NCBI GenBank assembly: GCA_002841885.1
Contig: PHBE01000001.1
Location: forward strand, 124,001 to 188,000
Direction of reading: 5' to 3'
DNA: 64,000 bases
Source: Deltaproteobacteria bacterium HGW-Deltaproteobacteria-18
Lineage (GTDB): Bacteria > Desulfobacterota > Desulfovibrionia > Desulfovibrionales > Desulfomicrobiaceae
The translations under genes and the position numbers were made by a program. Under the pieces are notes generated by a model. That model saw only the letters and a program-made list of their open reading frames with translations. It ran no database searches and was not told the origin of the DNA. Positions 1 to 9,194 of this stretch are shown one piece after another (position 1 is the stretch's first letter; every line of letters starts with the position of its first letter).

Positions 1-1
1 G

Positions 2-436
2 GTACAGGAGGGCCTGAGCCTCATGCTCCCGACCCTGCGCAAGGCCGGGATCACCGTGGACACGGAGTTTACCGCCGCGCCGGCAATCCTCGGAGACCGC
101 ATGCAGCTTGAACAGGCGGTCATCAACATCGTGGACAACGCGGCCCGGGCACTGCGCCACAACGAGGGGGCCAAGAACATTGCCCTGCGCATCCTGTCCG
201 GACAGGACCGCCTGAGCCTCTGCATAGCGGACAACGGGCCGGGCATAGCCCCGGCCGATCGGGAACGGATTTTCGACCCATTCTATACAACGGCGAGCGA
301 CGGCACGGGCATCGGCCTGTCCATCGTGCAACGCATCGTCGCCGACCACAGCGGCACCATCCATGTGGGCGAAAGCCTCGCCGGCGGAGCGGAGTTCAGG
401 CTCGAATTCCCCCTGCCGGTCCCGGAGCACTCATGA
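2..436 (+). CDS. Sensor histidine kinase, C-terminal ATPase part (5' end outside window)
   Basis: The reading frame is open from the first complete codon at base 2, so the gene starts upstream of the window. Only the HATPase_c domain is present: an N box (NIVDNAARA), a G1 box (DNGPGIAP) and a G2 box (GTGIGLSIV). The His-phosphotransfer region and any sensor part are missing from view. The stop overlaps the next start in an ATGA, so it is translationally coupled to the sigma54-activator response regulator, which is its likely phosphorylation partner. The signal sensed cannot be told from this fragment. An internal ATG at base 23 exists but is not the true start. Confidence 0.85.
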   Translation, partial: VQEGLSLMLPTLRKAGITVDTEFTAAPAILGDRMQLEQAVINIVDNAARALRHNEGAKNIALRILSGQDRLSLCIADNGPGIAPADRERIFDPFYTTASDGTGIGLSIVQRIVADHSGTIHVGESLAGGAEFRLEFPLPVPEHS

Positions 437-1794
437 ACTACTCCCTGCTCATCATCGACGACGAAGAATCCATCCGCGACAGCCTGTCCATGGCCCTCGG
501 CCGCCACTACAAGGTCAGCGCCCTGGCCAGCGGCAAGGAAGCCCTAGAGGCGCTGCCCTCCCTGGCCCCGGATCTTGTACTCCTGGACATCGGGCTGCCC
601 GACATCAGCGGCCTTGAGGTGCTGGATCACATTCGCAGACAGTCGCCTCATGCCGCCGTGATCATGATCACGGCCTTCGAGGATTTGGACACTGTCATCT
701 CGGCCATGAAGCGCGGCGCCTTCGACTACCTCCTGAAACCGCTGCGCATGGACGCTCTCAAGCTCTGTCTGGAACGGGCGGGGAGTTCCATCCGGCTCGG
801 CAAGGAGATCCGCCTTCTGCAGGACAAGGCCCTGCGCGAGCAGATTCCCTTTTTCGTGGCCGAGAGCGAGGCCCTGACCGATGTGGTTCAGACAGTGGCC
901 AAGGTCGCGGTCAGCCCGGACACGCCGGTGCTGGTCGAAGGCGACACGGGCACGGGCAAGGAACTCATCGCCAGCGCCATCCATTACCGCAGTCCAAATT
1001 TTCGCGGCCCTCTGGTCACGGTCAACTGCGCGGCCATCCCGGCGGAACTCATCGAGAGCGAACTCTTTGGCTATGCGCCGGGGGCCTTCAGCGGTGCAGG
1101 GAAGAAAGGCAAGTCGGGGCTGGTGGAGGAAGCGGCGGGAGGCACGCTCTTTCTGGATGAGATCGGAGAGCTGCCGGGCAGCGCCCAGGCCAAGCTGCTG
1201 CGCTTTCTGCAGGAAGGGGAATTCTACGCCCTGGGCTCCACGGCCAAGCGCACGGTACGCACCCGGGTCGTGGCCGCGACCAACCGCGACCTCGAAGACA
1301 TGGTCCGCACCGGCGCTTTCCGGCAGGATCTCTTCTACCGGCTGGCCGTGGTCCGCATCCGGGTGCCGTCGCTGGCGCGGCGCAAGGAGGACATCCTGCC
1401 GCTGGCGCGGCTTTTCCTGCATCAATACGGGGAGAAATTCGGCAAGAAATTCAACGACCTCACCCAAAGCGCCCGCGACGCCCTGCTCGGCCATTCATGG
1501 ACAGGCAACGTGCGCGAGCTGCGCAACATCATGGAGCGGGCCACTCTGATGGCTTGCGGACCGGATCTGGACGCCGAAAATCTGGGACTTGCGGCGGAAT
1601 GCCCACCGGGCGCCGAAAACCGGGAACCGCTCACCATGGAGGGAGTGGATCTGCCGGCCCTGCTGCACGCTTTTGAGCGCGAATATTACGAAGAGGCCCT
1701 GACCCTGGCGGAAGGCAACGAATCCCAGGCCGCCAGGCTGCTTGGCGTCTCCAGGGACACCTTCAGATACAGGCGCGGCAAATTGGGCCTCTAA
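433..1794 (+). CDS. NtrC-family sigma54-dependent response regulator (GAFSGA variant)
   Basis: 453 residues: receiver domain (about 1-118, phospho-acceptor D52, conserved K102), AAA+ sigma54-interaction domain (Walker A around 170-177, Walker B LFLDE around 239-243) and a Fis-type helix-turn-helix at the C terminus. The loop that contacts sigma54, normally GAFTGA, reads GAFSGA at 217-222. The Thr is important for sigma54 engagement in characterised family members, so this protein may be weaker or tuned differently. It should activate sigma54 promoters after phosphorylation by the kinase encoded just upstream (ATGA overlap). It converges on ntrX with only 28 bases between the stops. Confidence 0.9.
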   Translation: MNYSLLIIDDEESIRDSLSMALGRHYKVSALASGKEALEALPSLAPDLVLLDIGLPDISGLEVLDHIRRQSPHAAVIMITAFEDLDTVISAMKRGAFDYLLKPLRMDALKLCLERAGSSIRLGKEIRLLQDKALREQIPFFVAESEALTDVVQTVAKVAVSPDTPVLVEGDTGTGKELIASAIHYRSPNFRGPLVTVNCAAIPAELIESELFGYAPGAFSGAGKKGKSGLVEEAAGGTLFLDEIGELPGSAQAKLLRFLQEGEFYALGSTAKRTVRTRVVAATNRDLEDMVRTGAFRQDLFYRLAVVRIRVPSLARRKEDILPLARLFLHQYGEKFGKKFNDLTQSARDALLGHSWTGNVRELRNIMERATLMACGPDLDAENLGLAAECPPGAENREPLTMEGVDLPALLHAFEREYYEEALTLAEGNESQAARLLGVSRDTFRYRRGKLGL

Positions 1795-1822
1795 AGCATG
1801 TGCCCTCTACCTGCCTGCCCAG

Positions 1823-3208
1823 CTAACGCCCCTCTTCCGAGCCGATACCGTAGATCTTGAGCTTGCGGTACAGATACGTCCGCTCCAGGCCGATGTTTTC
1901 CGACAGACGCGCGACGTTTCCGTCCGCGCGGGCCAGCTCCCGGCGCAGGAAGGCCTCCTCGAACCGGGCCCGGGCCTCCTTGAAATCAGTGATCCCGTCC
2001 GGCACCATGACCAGGGAGTCAAGAGCGGCGCCGACCCTGTATTCCGGCGGAAGCATGGATACGTTCACCTCCTGGCCCTGATACAGGATGAAGAGCCGCT
2101 CCACGAAATTCTTGAGCTCGCGCACATTGCCGGGCCAGGCGTAACGCTTGAGCAGATCCAGGGACTCCCGATCGAAGCGCACGGGCCGCAAGGTTTGTTC
2201 CTCGATCATGCGTCGCGAAAAAAACTCGATCATCTCCGGAATGTCCTCGGCCCGTTCGCGCAAAGGCGGGACGCAAATGGGAAAGACATTGAGCCGGTAA
2301 TACAGATCCTGCCTGAAACGCCCCTCGACCATCTCCTGCACGAGGTCCTTGTTGGTGGCCGCGATGACGCGCACGTCAACCTTGAAGGTCTTGGTGCCCC
2401 CGACCCGCTCGAATTTCTGTTCCTGCAGGATGCGCAGGATCTTGGCCTGGGTCTTGAGACTCATGTCGCCTATTTCATCCAGAAACAGGGTGCTCTTGTC
2501 GGCCAGCTCAAATTTGCCCTTCTTGGCCTTGTCCGCACCGGTGAAAGCGCCCTTTTCGTGACCGAACAGCTCGGATTCGATCAGCTCCTCCGGGATGGCT
2601 GCGCAGTTGACGCAGATCATTTCCTTTGCTGCCCGTCTGCTCGCCCGATGTATGGCTCTGGCCGCGATCTCCTTGCCAGTCCCGTTTTCACCGGAGATGA
2701 GCACCCAGGCCTCGGTGGGCCCGACCTGGGCGACAAGCTCACGCAGACGGACGATGCCCGGTGACGACCCGGTGATGGTCGGAGTCTCGTCGGGCTGGAT
2801 ACGGGAACGCAGCTCCCTGTTTTCACGCTTGAGCAGGGACAGCTCCAGGGCCTTGCCTGCCGTGACCAGGACGTTGTCCAGGGACAGGGGCTTCTCGATG
2901 AAATCGAAGGCTCCTTTCTTGAGGGCCGTGACCGCCGTCTCGATGTTTCCGTGACCTGAAATCATGATCACCGGAGTATCCACGCCCTTCTCCCGCAGCG
3001 CGCACAGAACAGCCATGCCGTCCATGCCGGGCATCCAGATGTCGAGGAAGATGAGGTCGAAATCTCCGTCCAACGCCAGCCCAAGGCCCTCGGTTCCGGT
3101 ACCGGCCTCGGCCACCTGCCAGTCTTCGTCCTCGAAAATTCCGCGCAGGGACAGGCGGATGTCCTGTTCATCGTCGATGATGAGAATGGAAGCGTTGGAA
3201 TGCATCAT
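1823..3208 (-). CDS. NtrX-like sigma54-dependent response regulator
   Basis: 461 residues with a receiver domain (phospho-acceptor D56 in FLDIWMP), a central AAA+ domain with Walker A GENGTGKE, a canonical GAFTGA loop, Walker B LFLDE, and a short C-terminal Fis-type DNA-binding helix-turn-helix. It overlaps the upstream NtrY-type kinase gene by ATGA, so the two are co-translated. Two consecutive ATGs begin the gene; the second (base 3205) is better spaced from the GAGG upstream, a one-residue difference. NtrY/NtrX systems are linked to nitrogen, redox or envelope control in other bacteria; the regulon here is unknown. Confidence 0.88.
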   Translation of the reverse strand: MMHSNASILIIDDEQDIRLSLRGIFEDEDWQVAEAGTGTEGLGLALDGDFDLIFLDIWMPGMDGMAVLCALREKGVDTPVIMISGHGNIETAVTALKKGAFDFIEKPLSLDNVLVTAGKALELSLLKRENRELRSRIQPDETPTITGSSPGIVRLRELVAQVGPTEAWVLISGENGTGKEIAARAIHRASRRAAKEMICVNCAAIPEELIESELFGHEKGAFTGADKAKKGKFELADKSTLFLDEIGDMSLKTQAKILRILQEQKFERVGGTKTFKVDVRVIAATNKDLVQEMVEGRFRQDLYYRLNVFPICVPPLRERAEDIPEMIEFFSRRMIEEQTLRPVRFDRESLDLLKRYAWPGNVRELKNFVERLFILYQGQEVNVSMLPPEYRVGAALDSLVMVPDGITDFKEARARFEEAFLRRELARADGNVARLSENIGLERTYLYRKLKIYGIGSEEGR

Positions 3209-5415
3209 GCCTCGCTGCGTGCGGCCGGAAGTTCAATGACAAAAGTCGTCCCCCCCGGCTCGTTGGGTTTGACCCGGATATGACCATGATGGTCGCTGAC
3301 GATGGATTTGACGATGGCCAGGCCAAGGCCGGTGCCGCTACGTTTGGTCGAATAATAGGGCTCGAACATGCGGGACTGCTCCTCGGGCTTGATGCCGGGA
3401 CCGTTGTCACTGATTTCTATGTAGATCCGGCCCTTGCGCTTGCGTGCGTAGAGCACTGTCTCGACCCGCCCGTCTTTCTGATCCGCCAAGACCTCGGCCG
3501 CGTTCAGCAGGATGTTGTAGATCGCACGGCCCATGGCTTCGCGATCCAGCATGACCGCCGGCACGTCCTCGGTCCGCAGAATCCAGCGAATGGAGGCATG
3601 GCTGTTCGAGAAAACGGAGAGGGCCTCCTGCAGCAGCGGCTCGACGCGACCGGTGGTCAGCATCACCTCGGGCAATTTGGCAAAGCTGGAAAACTCCCGC
3701 ACCATCTCCTGCAAGTGCTCGACCTGCTTGACGATGAGCCCCGTGCACTGGGTGAAGACGGGGTCCGCCACCACGGGCCCGAACTTGCGCTCCAGGCGCT
3801 CGGCCGAGAGCTTGATGGGCGTGAGCGGATTCTTGATCTCGTGGGCGATGCGCCGGGCCACTTCCTTCCAGGCGTCGATGCGCTGCATCTTTTCCAGTTC
3901 GGAGATATTTTCGAAAACCGCGACGATGCCGCTGTCCCCGCCTTCGTTGTCCATCAGCGCCACCGCGTTGATCAGAAGCTTGATCGTCTCGCCGCGCACC
4001 TCCAGATCGAGCCTGCGCTGCCACTGGGAACCAGGGCTGCCGCGCAGCAACTGGCTGACCTCCTGCACCAGCCCGCGATGGGCCGGCCCCATCAGGTCGA
4101 GCGCGGACTCACCGATGAGCGCTCCGGCTTCCAGACCGAGGATGCCCTCGGCCGCGCGGTTCATGGTCGTGATCCGCCCGGATCTGTCCAGGGAGACGAC
4201 TCCTGCGGTGATGTTCTCCAAGATGGCCTGCACGTAGTGATTCTTGGCAATGAGGGTCTGATACTGCTCTTCGAGCTGCAGGTTTGCGCGGGTCAGATGC
4301 GTGCGGCTCTGCTCCAGATCCTCGGCCATGCTGTTGAAGGATTGGACCAGAAGTCCGAGCTCGTCGCGGGACTCGTCCACGAGGCGAACCGAAAGATCCC
4401 CTTGGGCGATGCGCTGGGTCCCCGCCGCCAGCGCCTGAATGGGAGCGCTGAGTTCCCTGGCCAGCCGAAAACCGAACCAGGTCGCCCCGAGAAAGATGAG
4501 CATGGTCATGAGACCAAGGACCATGTAAAGTGTCATTTTCAAGGGATACTTGAGACTACGGAGCTGTTTGTACTCGCCGACACCCTTGGCGATCAGCTCC
4601 AGGCGGTCCAGAAAGCCGGGCCCCACCTCCACGCCCACGACAAGAAAGGCCGACCCGGCCTTGTCCACGGGCATTACTCCGACCGCCAGATCCGAATCCG
4701 GATGCGGCCAAAGCGTGGCCCAATATTTTGAGCCCTTGCCAAGCTCCCCAAAAGGCACCTCGTCCCTGATCCGGGGCCAGGCGTCGTTCCAGACCGGAGC
4801 GGCCTCCCAGTATTTTTGCTGCATGGTCCCGGTGATCAAACCGCTCAGACTCAATTTATATTCCCGGCTTTTTTGCCGCAGGGCCTCATTGGCTTTCTTG
4901 GCGTTAAAATCCAGCCCCCGTTCCCGCATGTGTTCCAGGATACCCAGCGCCTTGATTTCGAGCCCGGATTCGGCGGCCGCGTAAAAATCCTGCCCCACGC
5001 TCAAGGCCTGATCCATGGACGTCTCGACCTGAGCCTGGAACCAGTAGTCGACGGAAGTCTGCACAAACCATGTCGAGAGGATGAACATGATGAAGGTCGG
5101 CACCATGGACAGGGTCACGAAAATGAGGACCAGTTTGGTCCTCAGGCCCGATCCAAGCACGCGTCTGCGCCTGTCGAGCACGAGTTTTATGACATTGCGC
5201 AGGACCAGAAAGAGGACAAGGATGAGAAGAATCAGATTGACGTTGAAGAGGGCGAAGAAAAGATAGGAATTGAGGCCCAGCAGGCGCAGCTCGATCCAGG
5301 TCAGGACGACGATAAGAAAGATGCCCACCGCGGCCAGGGTGATTTCCCGTTGCCGCTTGCGACGTTCATGAGCGGTGCGTTCCTGCACAGGAATGTGACG
5401 GGATGACTTGTCCAT
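3205..5415 (-). CDS. NtrY-like membrane sensor histidine kinase
   Basis: 736 residues. Two hydrophobic helices near the N terminus (about 26-45 and 50-75), another at 97-118, a periplasmic region of about 175 residues, and a fourth helix at about 295-315. Then come HAMP (about 316-370), PAS (about 390-500), a His-kinase H box with H525 in RRIAHEIKNP, and an HATPase with DNGPGI and GTGLGLAIV. This order is the NtrY layout. A GAGGAG ribosome site precedes ATG 5415. It lies between a DUF4390 gene and an NtrX gene, and its partner is almost certainly the NtrX product. Confidence 0.9.
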   Translation of the reverse strand: MDKSSRHIPVQERTAHERRKRQREITLAAVGIFLIVVLTWIELRLLGLNSYLFFALFNVNLILLILVLFLVLRNVIKLVLDRRRRVLGSGLRTKLVLIFVTLSMVPTFIMFILSTWFVQTSVDYWFQAQVETSMDQALSVGQDFYAAAESGLEIKALGILEHMRERGLDFNAKKANEALRQKSREYKLSLSGLITGTMQQKYWEAAPVWNDAWPRIRDEVPFGELGKGSKYWATLWPHPDSDLAVGVMPVDKAGSAFLVVGVEVGPGFLDRLELIAKGVGEYKQLRSLKYPLKMTLYMVLGLMTMLIFLGATWFGFRLARELSAPIQALAAGTQRIAQGDLSVRLVDESRDELGLLVQSFNSMAEDLEQSRTHLTRANLQLEEQYQTLIAKNHYVQAILENITAGVVSLDRSGRITTMNRAAEGILGLEAGALIGESALDLMGPAHRGLVQEVSQLLRGSPGSQWQRRLDLEVRGETIKLLINAVALMDNEGGDSGIVAVFENISELEKMQRIDAWKEVARRIAHEIKNPLTPIKLSAERLERKFGPVVADPVFTQCTGLIVKQVEHLQEMVREFSSFAKLPEVMLTTGRVEPLLQEALSVFSNSHASIRWILRTEDVPAVMLDREAMGRAIYNILLNAAEVLADQKDGRVETVLYARKRKGRIYIEISDNGPGIKPEEQSRMFEPYYSTKRSGTGLGLAIVKSIVSDHHGHIRVKPNEPGGTTFVIELPAARSEA

Positions 5416-5436
5416 GCTCCTCGCGTTTGTTTGAAA

Positions 5437-6003
5437 TCAGAAATCGAAATCCAGAACGTACACCACTTCGGGGACCAGGTCCCAGCTGACGAAAAAGAGA
5501 GGTTTGCTGACCCAGCCGGGTACATTGGTGCGCGTGACGCTGAAAGTGAGCACAACGCGGTAGGCCTTGCCGCGCTCGATGATGTCCCAGCTGCCCATGG
5601 GCAGGGACAGGCGCGACCAGAAACGGTTCAGTTCGTCCTGCAGTCCGTCAAAATCGAAGGTGTGGCTGCCCCGGTGATCCGTGACCACGCATTCTCGCGC
5701 GATGGGCTTGCTCGCCACCGTGCACAAATACTCGGCATCGGCCAGAAACTCGTCCCAGAAACCAAGGCGGCGCTTGTACAGCTTACCGGAACAACGCACC
5801 TCGTATTGCCCGCCGTTCTGTAGGGCCTCCATGAGGGGGGCCATGTCGCTGATCGCGACGCTGAAGCCCAGGGAAACGGAGCCCTGGGCGTTGTCCACCC
5901 CGAGGTCGGCAATCGCAATGGAATCGGCCCTCAGCACGGACGCCAAAAAAAGATTCGACGTCAAGACCAATCCAAGGATGATTAAAATTCTTAATTTTTG
6001 CAT
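5437..6003 (-). CDS. DUF4390 family exported protein
   Basis: 188 residues with a signal peptide (hydrophobic stretch about 4-22, then SVLRADS) and a predicted periplasmic beta-rich body. The RRLGFWDE segment and the C-terminal stretch with a conserved-looking WDLVPEV match my memory of the DUF4390 family, which typically sits directly upstream of NtrY kinases. It is 21 bases upstream of the kinase start, so probably the first gene of a DUF4390-ntrY-ntrX operon. A periplasmic signal partner for NtrY is an inference from position only. No good ribosome site is visible before ATG 6003, although the signal peptide supports this start. Confidence 0.75.
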   Translation of the reverse strand: MQKLRILIILGLVLTSNLFLASVLRADSIAIADLGVDNAQGSVSLGFSVAISDMAPLMEALQNGGQYEVRCSGKLYKRRLGFWDEFLADAEYLCTVASKPIARECVVTDHRGSHTFDFDGLQDELNRFWSRLSLPMGSWDIIERGKAYRVVLTFSVTRTNVPGWVSKPLFFVSWDLVPEVVYVLDFDF

Positions 6004-6195
6004 TTTTGACGGATTACATGAATGAAAAAAGAGTGTTGTCGTAATTTTTCTTGATTTTCAACCCAAGGCAGGTATGCAACAGACAAAATCGCGCAGCCTG
6101 GGCCGGCCCTACCCCAAAGCCCCGCCCCCGAATGTCATTTCGCGGTGATAGTCCAAGGCATGGTGTTTGACAACAGTTGAAGCGAGGAGAGAGTC

Positions 6196-8265
6196 ATGAA
6201 GCTCAATGAACACAACAGCAAGCAGCTTTTCCATGAAGCCGGCATCCCTGTGCCCCTGGGCACGCTTCTCGGCCCGGGAGACGATCCGGCTCCCTCCTTC
6301 GCGCTTCCATGGGTCCTTAAATCACAAGTCCTTAGCGGCGGCCGGGGCAAGGCCGGCGGCATCCGCATGGCGGACACCCCTGAACAGGTTCGCTCCGAAC
6401 TGGCCAAGCTTTTCACGCTGACCATCAAGGGGGAAAAGGTCAAGCTGGTGCGCGTCGAACCCAAGGCCGCCTACATCCGCGAAATCTATCTCTCCATCAC
6501 CCTTGACCGTCAAAGCCGATCTTTCTGCGTCACCGCCGGTCGCTTTGGCGGCGTGGACATCGAGTCCTGCGACCCGCAGACCCTGCTGATCGAACACGCC
6601 GCTCCCGACACCGGGCTGGCGCCTTTTCAGATCCGCAATATTTTCTTTCACCTGCAGTTGCCCAAAGAACTGCTGAAGGCCTTTTCCTCCCTGCTCGCCA
6701 ACCTCTTCGATTGCTGCCTGCGCCATCGCCTGCTGCTGGCCGAAATCAACCCCCTGGTCATCACGACGGACGGCCAGCTTCTGGCCCTGGACGGCAAGGT
6801 CGAAATCGACGGGCACAGGATCGGCATCGACCCGTCCCTGAACCGTTTCTTCGAATCCGCGCACTTGAGCGAAGAGGAAAACAGATCCTGCGAGGCGGGA
6901 CTGAGCTACCACAAGCTCGACGGGTATGTCGGGCTCATGGTCAACGGCGCGGGCCTGGCCATGGCCAGCATGGACATCCTCAACTACTCCGGGCTCGAGG
7001 CGGCCAATTTCCTGGATCTGGGCGGAGGCGCGGACAGCGAGGCCATGCGTACGGCCCTGGACATTCTTTTTGACGACACCCGCGTGGGCATGGTGTTCAT
7101 CAACATTTTCGGCGGAATCCTGTCCTGCCACAAAGTGGCCCAGTCCATGCTGGAAGCGCTGGACGGCCAGGAGCCGCGCAAGCCCATCGTGGTCCGCTTC
7201 GCGGGCAACGGTTCGACCCAGGGGCTGGAACTCCTGAACCAGGCGGCCCTGAACGGCCTGCATCTGTGTCCCGACCTGGCATCGGCCCGCACTGCGCTGG
7301 AAAAACTCAAAGGCGACAGGCCTGCGGCTCGGCACAAGCCCCTGATCGTCGAATCCACAACTCCCCTGCTCCCGGCCCGGCCGCGCCAGACAAGCAAACC
7401 CTTTCCCCTGCCGGAGGGCTGCCGCATCCTGGTCCAGGGCCTGACCGGCAAACAGGGCCAGCTGCACTGCCGCCTGATGCAGGAATACGGCTCGAAAGTC
7501 GTGGCTGGAGTGACGCCCGGCAAGGGCGGAACCGAGGTTCTCGGGGTCCCGGTCTTCGACACCGTGCGCGAGGCCGCCAAGGCCATGCGCATCGACGCGT
7601 CCATTATCTTCGTACCCGGGGCCATGGCCCCGGACGCGGTGCTCGAGGCGGCGGCCGCGGGGATCGGCTGGGTGGTCTGCATCACCGACGGCATCCCCCA
7701 GCTCGACATGCTGCGCGCCCTGGAACGACTGAAAGGAAGCCCGACACGCGTCATCGGACCCAACTGCCCCGGCCTGGTCATGGCCGGCAAAACCAAGATC
7801 GGCATCATGCCCGGCGACATCTTCACTCCCGGCCCCGTGGCCGTCTTCTCACGCAGCGGCACGCTGACGTATGAATGCGTGGACCGCCTGACCAAAGCGG
7901 GCATCGGACAATCCGTGTGCGTCGGCATTGGCGGAGATCCCTTCGTCGGCACCTCCTTCACGGACCTGTGCAAGCTGGTTCGCCACGATCCGCACACCAG
8001 GGCCGTGATCATTCTGGGCGAGATCGGCGGAAAGGCCGAGGAAGAGCTTGGGCAATACATGCAGGAAAGCGGCTTCGAGCTTCCGGTCTTCGGCTTCATC
8101 GCAGGGCGCACGGCCCCTCCCGGCAAACGCCTGGGCCACGCCGGAGCCATCCTCGAAAATGGAGCGGGCGGCATCGAGGTCAAGCTCCAGGCCATGGCCG
8201 ACTCCGGCTTCCACCTCATCGACGACCTGGATCAGATCGCGGGAGCCGTGGCAAAAGTTCTCTAG
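6196..8265 (+). CDS. Fused succinyl-CoA-synthetase-like acyl-CoA synthetase (SucC-like plus SucD-like)
   Basis: 689 residues joining what are usually two subunits. Residues 1 to about 375 resemble the beta subunit (ATP-grasp; Lys and Gly-rich SGGRGKAGG; later GVMVNGAG-like and FGGI motifs). From about 408 on it resembles the alpha subunit: CoA-binding Rossmann fold (LVQGLTGKQG), RSGTLTYE, and the phospho-His region RLGHAGAI. The reaction should be reversible ADP- or GDP-forming acyl-CoA synthesis, conserving energy as ATP, with the acid substrate undetermined. GAGGAG lies 9 bases before ATG 6196. A LUD-domain gene follows about 140 bases downstream. Order beta-alpha differs from the alpha-beta order of archaeal-type acetyl-CoA synthetases, which makes succinyl-CoA ligase the closer relative. 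Confidence 0.8.
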   Translation: MKLNEHNSKQLFHEAGIPVPLGTLLGPGDDPAPSFALPWVLKSQVLSGGRGKAGGIRMADTPEQVRSELAKLFTLTIKGEKVKLVRVEPKAAYIREIYLSITLDRQSRSFCVTAGRFGGVDIESCDPQTLLIEHAAPDTGLAPFQIRNIFFHLQLPKELLKAFSSLLANLFDCCLRHRLLLAEINPLVITTDGQLLALDGKVEIDGHRIGIDPSLNRFFESAHLSEEENRSCEAGLSYHKLDGYVGLMVNGAGLAMASMDILNYSGLEAANFLDLGGGADSEAMRTALDILFDDTRVGMVFINIFGGILSCHKVAQSMLEALDGQEPRKPIVVRFAGNGSTQGLELLNQAALNGLHLCPDLASARTALEKLKGDRPAARHKPLIVESTTPLLPARPRQTSKPFPLPEGCRILVQGLTGKQGQLHCRLMQEYGSKVVAGVTPGKGGTEVLGVPVFDTVREAAKAMRIDASIIFVPGAMAPDAVLEAAAAGIGWVVCITDGIPQLDMLRALERLKGSPTRVIGPNCPGLVMAGKTKIGIMPGDIFTPGPVAVFSRSGTLTYECVDRLTKAGIGQSVCVGIGGDPFVGTSFTDLCKLVRHDPHTRAVIILGEIGGKAEEELGQYMQESGFELPVFGFIAGRTAPPGKRLGHAGAILENGAGGIEVKLQAMADSGFHLIDDLDQIAGAVAKVL

Positions 8266-8406
8266 ACAGCGTTCGGGCCGGAGTCCGGAACATTCACGAA
8301 ACAGACGGCCCCTGCCGACGCGCCTGTGAGGGATCTTCCTTTTCCCGTCCGGAGCGTCCGTCAAACGCGAATCCGCTGCCGGGCAGCTACGAATATGGAG
8401 GAAAAA

Positions 8407-9066
8407 ATGGACGAACCGACACGAAAATTCCGGCAAATGACCGCCGAGCGGCTCATCGCGCACTTCAAGAAACGCCGCATGCACGGCAGCTACGTCGAAA
8501 CAGCCGGGCAGGCTCGCGAGCTCGTGTTGTCAATGATACAGGGGCCGTGCTCCGTGATCCGTTGCGGCTCCGAATCCGTCGGCGCTCTCGGGCTCTGGAG
8601 GGACATCGCCGCCCTGCCCCAGGTCGAACTGATCGATCCGTACGTTGCGGGCCTGACGCCCCAGGAAGGGGACGCCCGCCGCCGCCGGGGACTGACCGCC
8701 GACATCATGGTCACCAGCTGCAACGCCGTGACCCTGGACGGCCGACTGGTCAACCTGGACGGCACGGGCAACCGCGTCGCGGCCATGATCTTCGGCCCCC
8801 GGAAAGTCATTCTGGTGGTGGGCATGAACAAGATCGTCAGCGACCTGGACTCGGCCATGGACCGGGTGCGGGACTTCGCCGCGCCCATGAACAACCTGCG
8901 CCTCAACGCCCTGAACCCGGCCCACGAGCCTCCCTGCGCCAAGGACGGACGCTGCCACCGCTGCGCAAGTCCGCAGAAGATCTGCAACGCCTGGAGCATC
9001 ATCGAAGGCCAGAGGGACGAGGGACGAATCCATGTGGTGCTGGTCGGGGAAGATCTGGGATATTGA
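8407..9066 (+). CDS. LUD-domain (LutC-like) protein with C-terminal cysteine cluster
   Basis: 219 residues. The LUD (DUF162) fold is suggested by GPCSVIRCGSES, the segment ADIMVTSCNAVTLDG and GPRKVILVVG. The C terminus has a cysteine-rich tail (CAKDGRCHRC...C) typical of the stand-alone lactate-utilization-like LUD proteins of anaerobes, perhaps binding metal. Start: an ATG at 8395 lies 12 bases earlier, but a GGAGGA at 8397-8402 is ideally spaced for ATG 8407. LutC homologues take part in lactate oxidation; here no LutA or LutB neighbour is present, so the role is uncertain. It may be transcribed with the acyl-CoA synthetase upstream. Confidence 0.75.
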   Translation: MDEPTRKFRQMTAERLIAHFKKRRMHGSYVETAGQARELVLSMIQGPCSVIRCGSESVGALGLWRDIAALPQVELIDPYVAGLTPQEGDARRRRGLTADIMVTSCNAVTLDGRLVNLDGTGNRVAAMIFGPRKVILVVGMNKIVSDLDSAMDRVRDFAAPMNNLRLNALNPAHEPPCAKDGRCHRCASPQKICNAWSIIEGQRDEGRIHVVLVGEDLGY

Positions 9067-9194
9067 ACGCCCGGAAGGGTCCAGGGCAGGTTCATGGCCG
9101 GGCTGCCGGTGCCGCCCAGGCCTGCCGGAGCCTCGCCCAAGGTGGACGGGCAGATCCACAAATCAAGGCCGAGCCCTCCTTGAGCGGCCAAAAC

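Noticed and set aside
3280-4731. 483-codon plus-strand frame opposite the NtrY gene
   Set aside because: Product is His/Gln/Asp/Gly-rich without any motif; it mirrors the GC-rich ntrY on the other strand, whose domains are clear.
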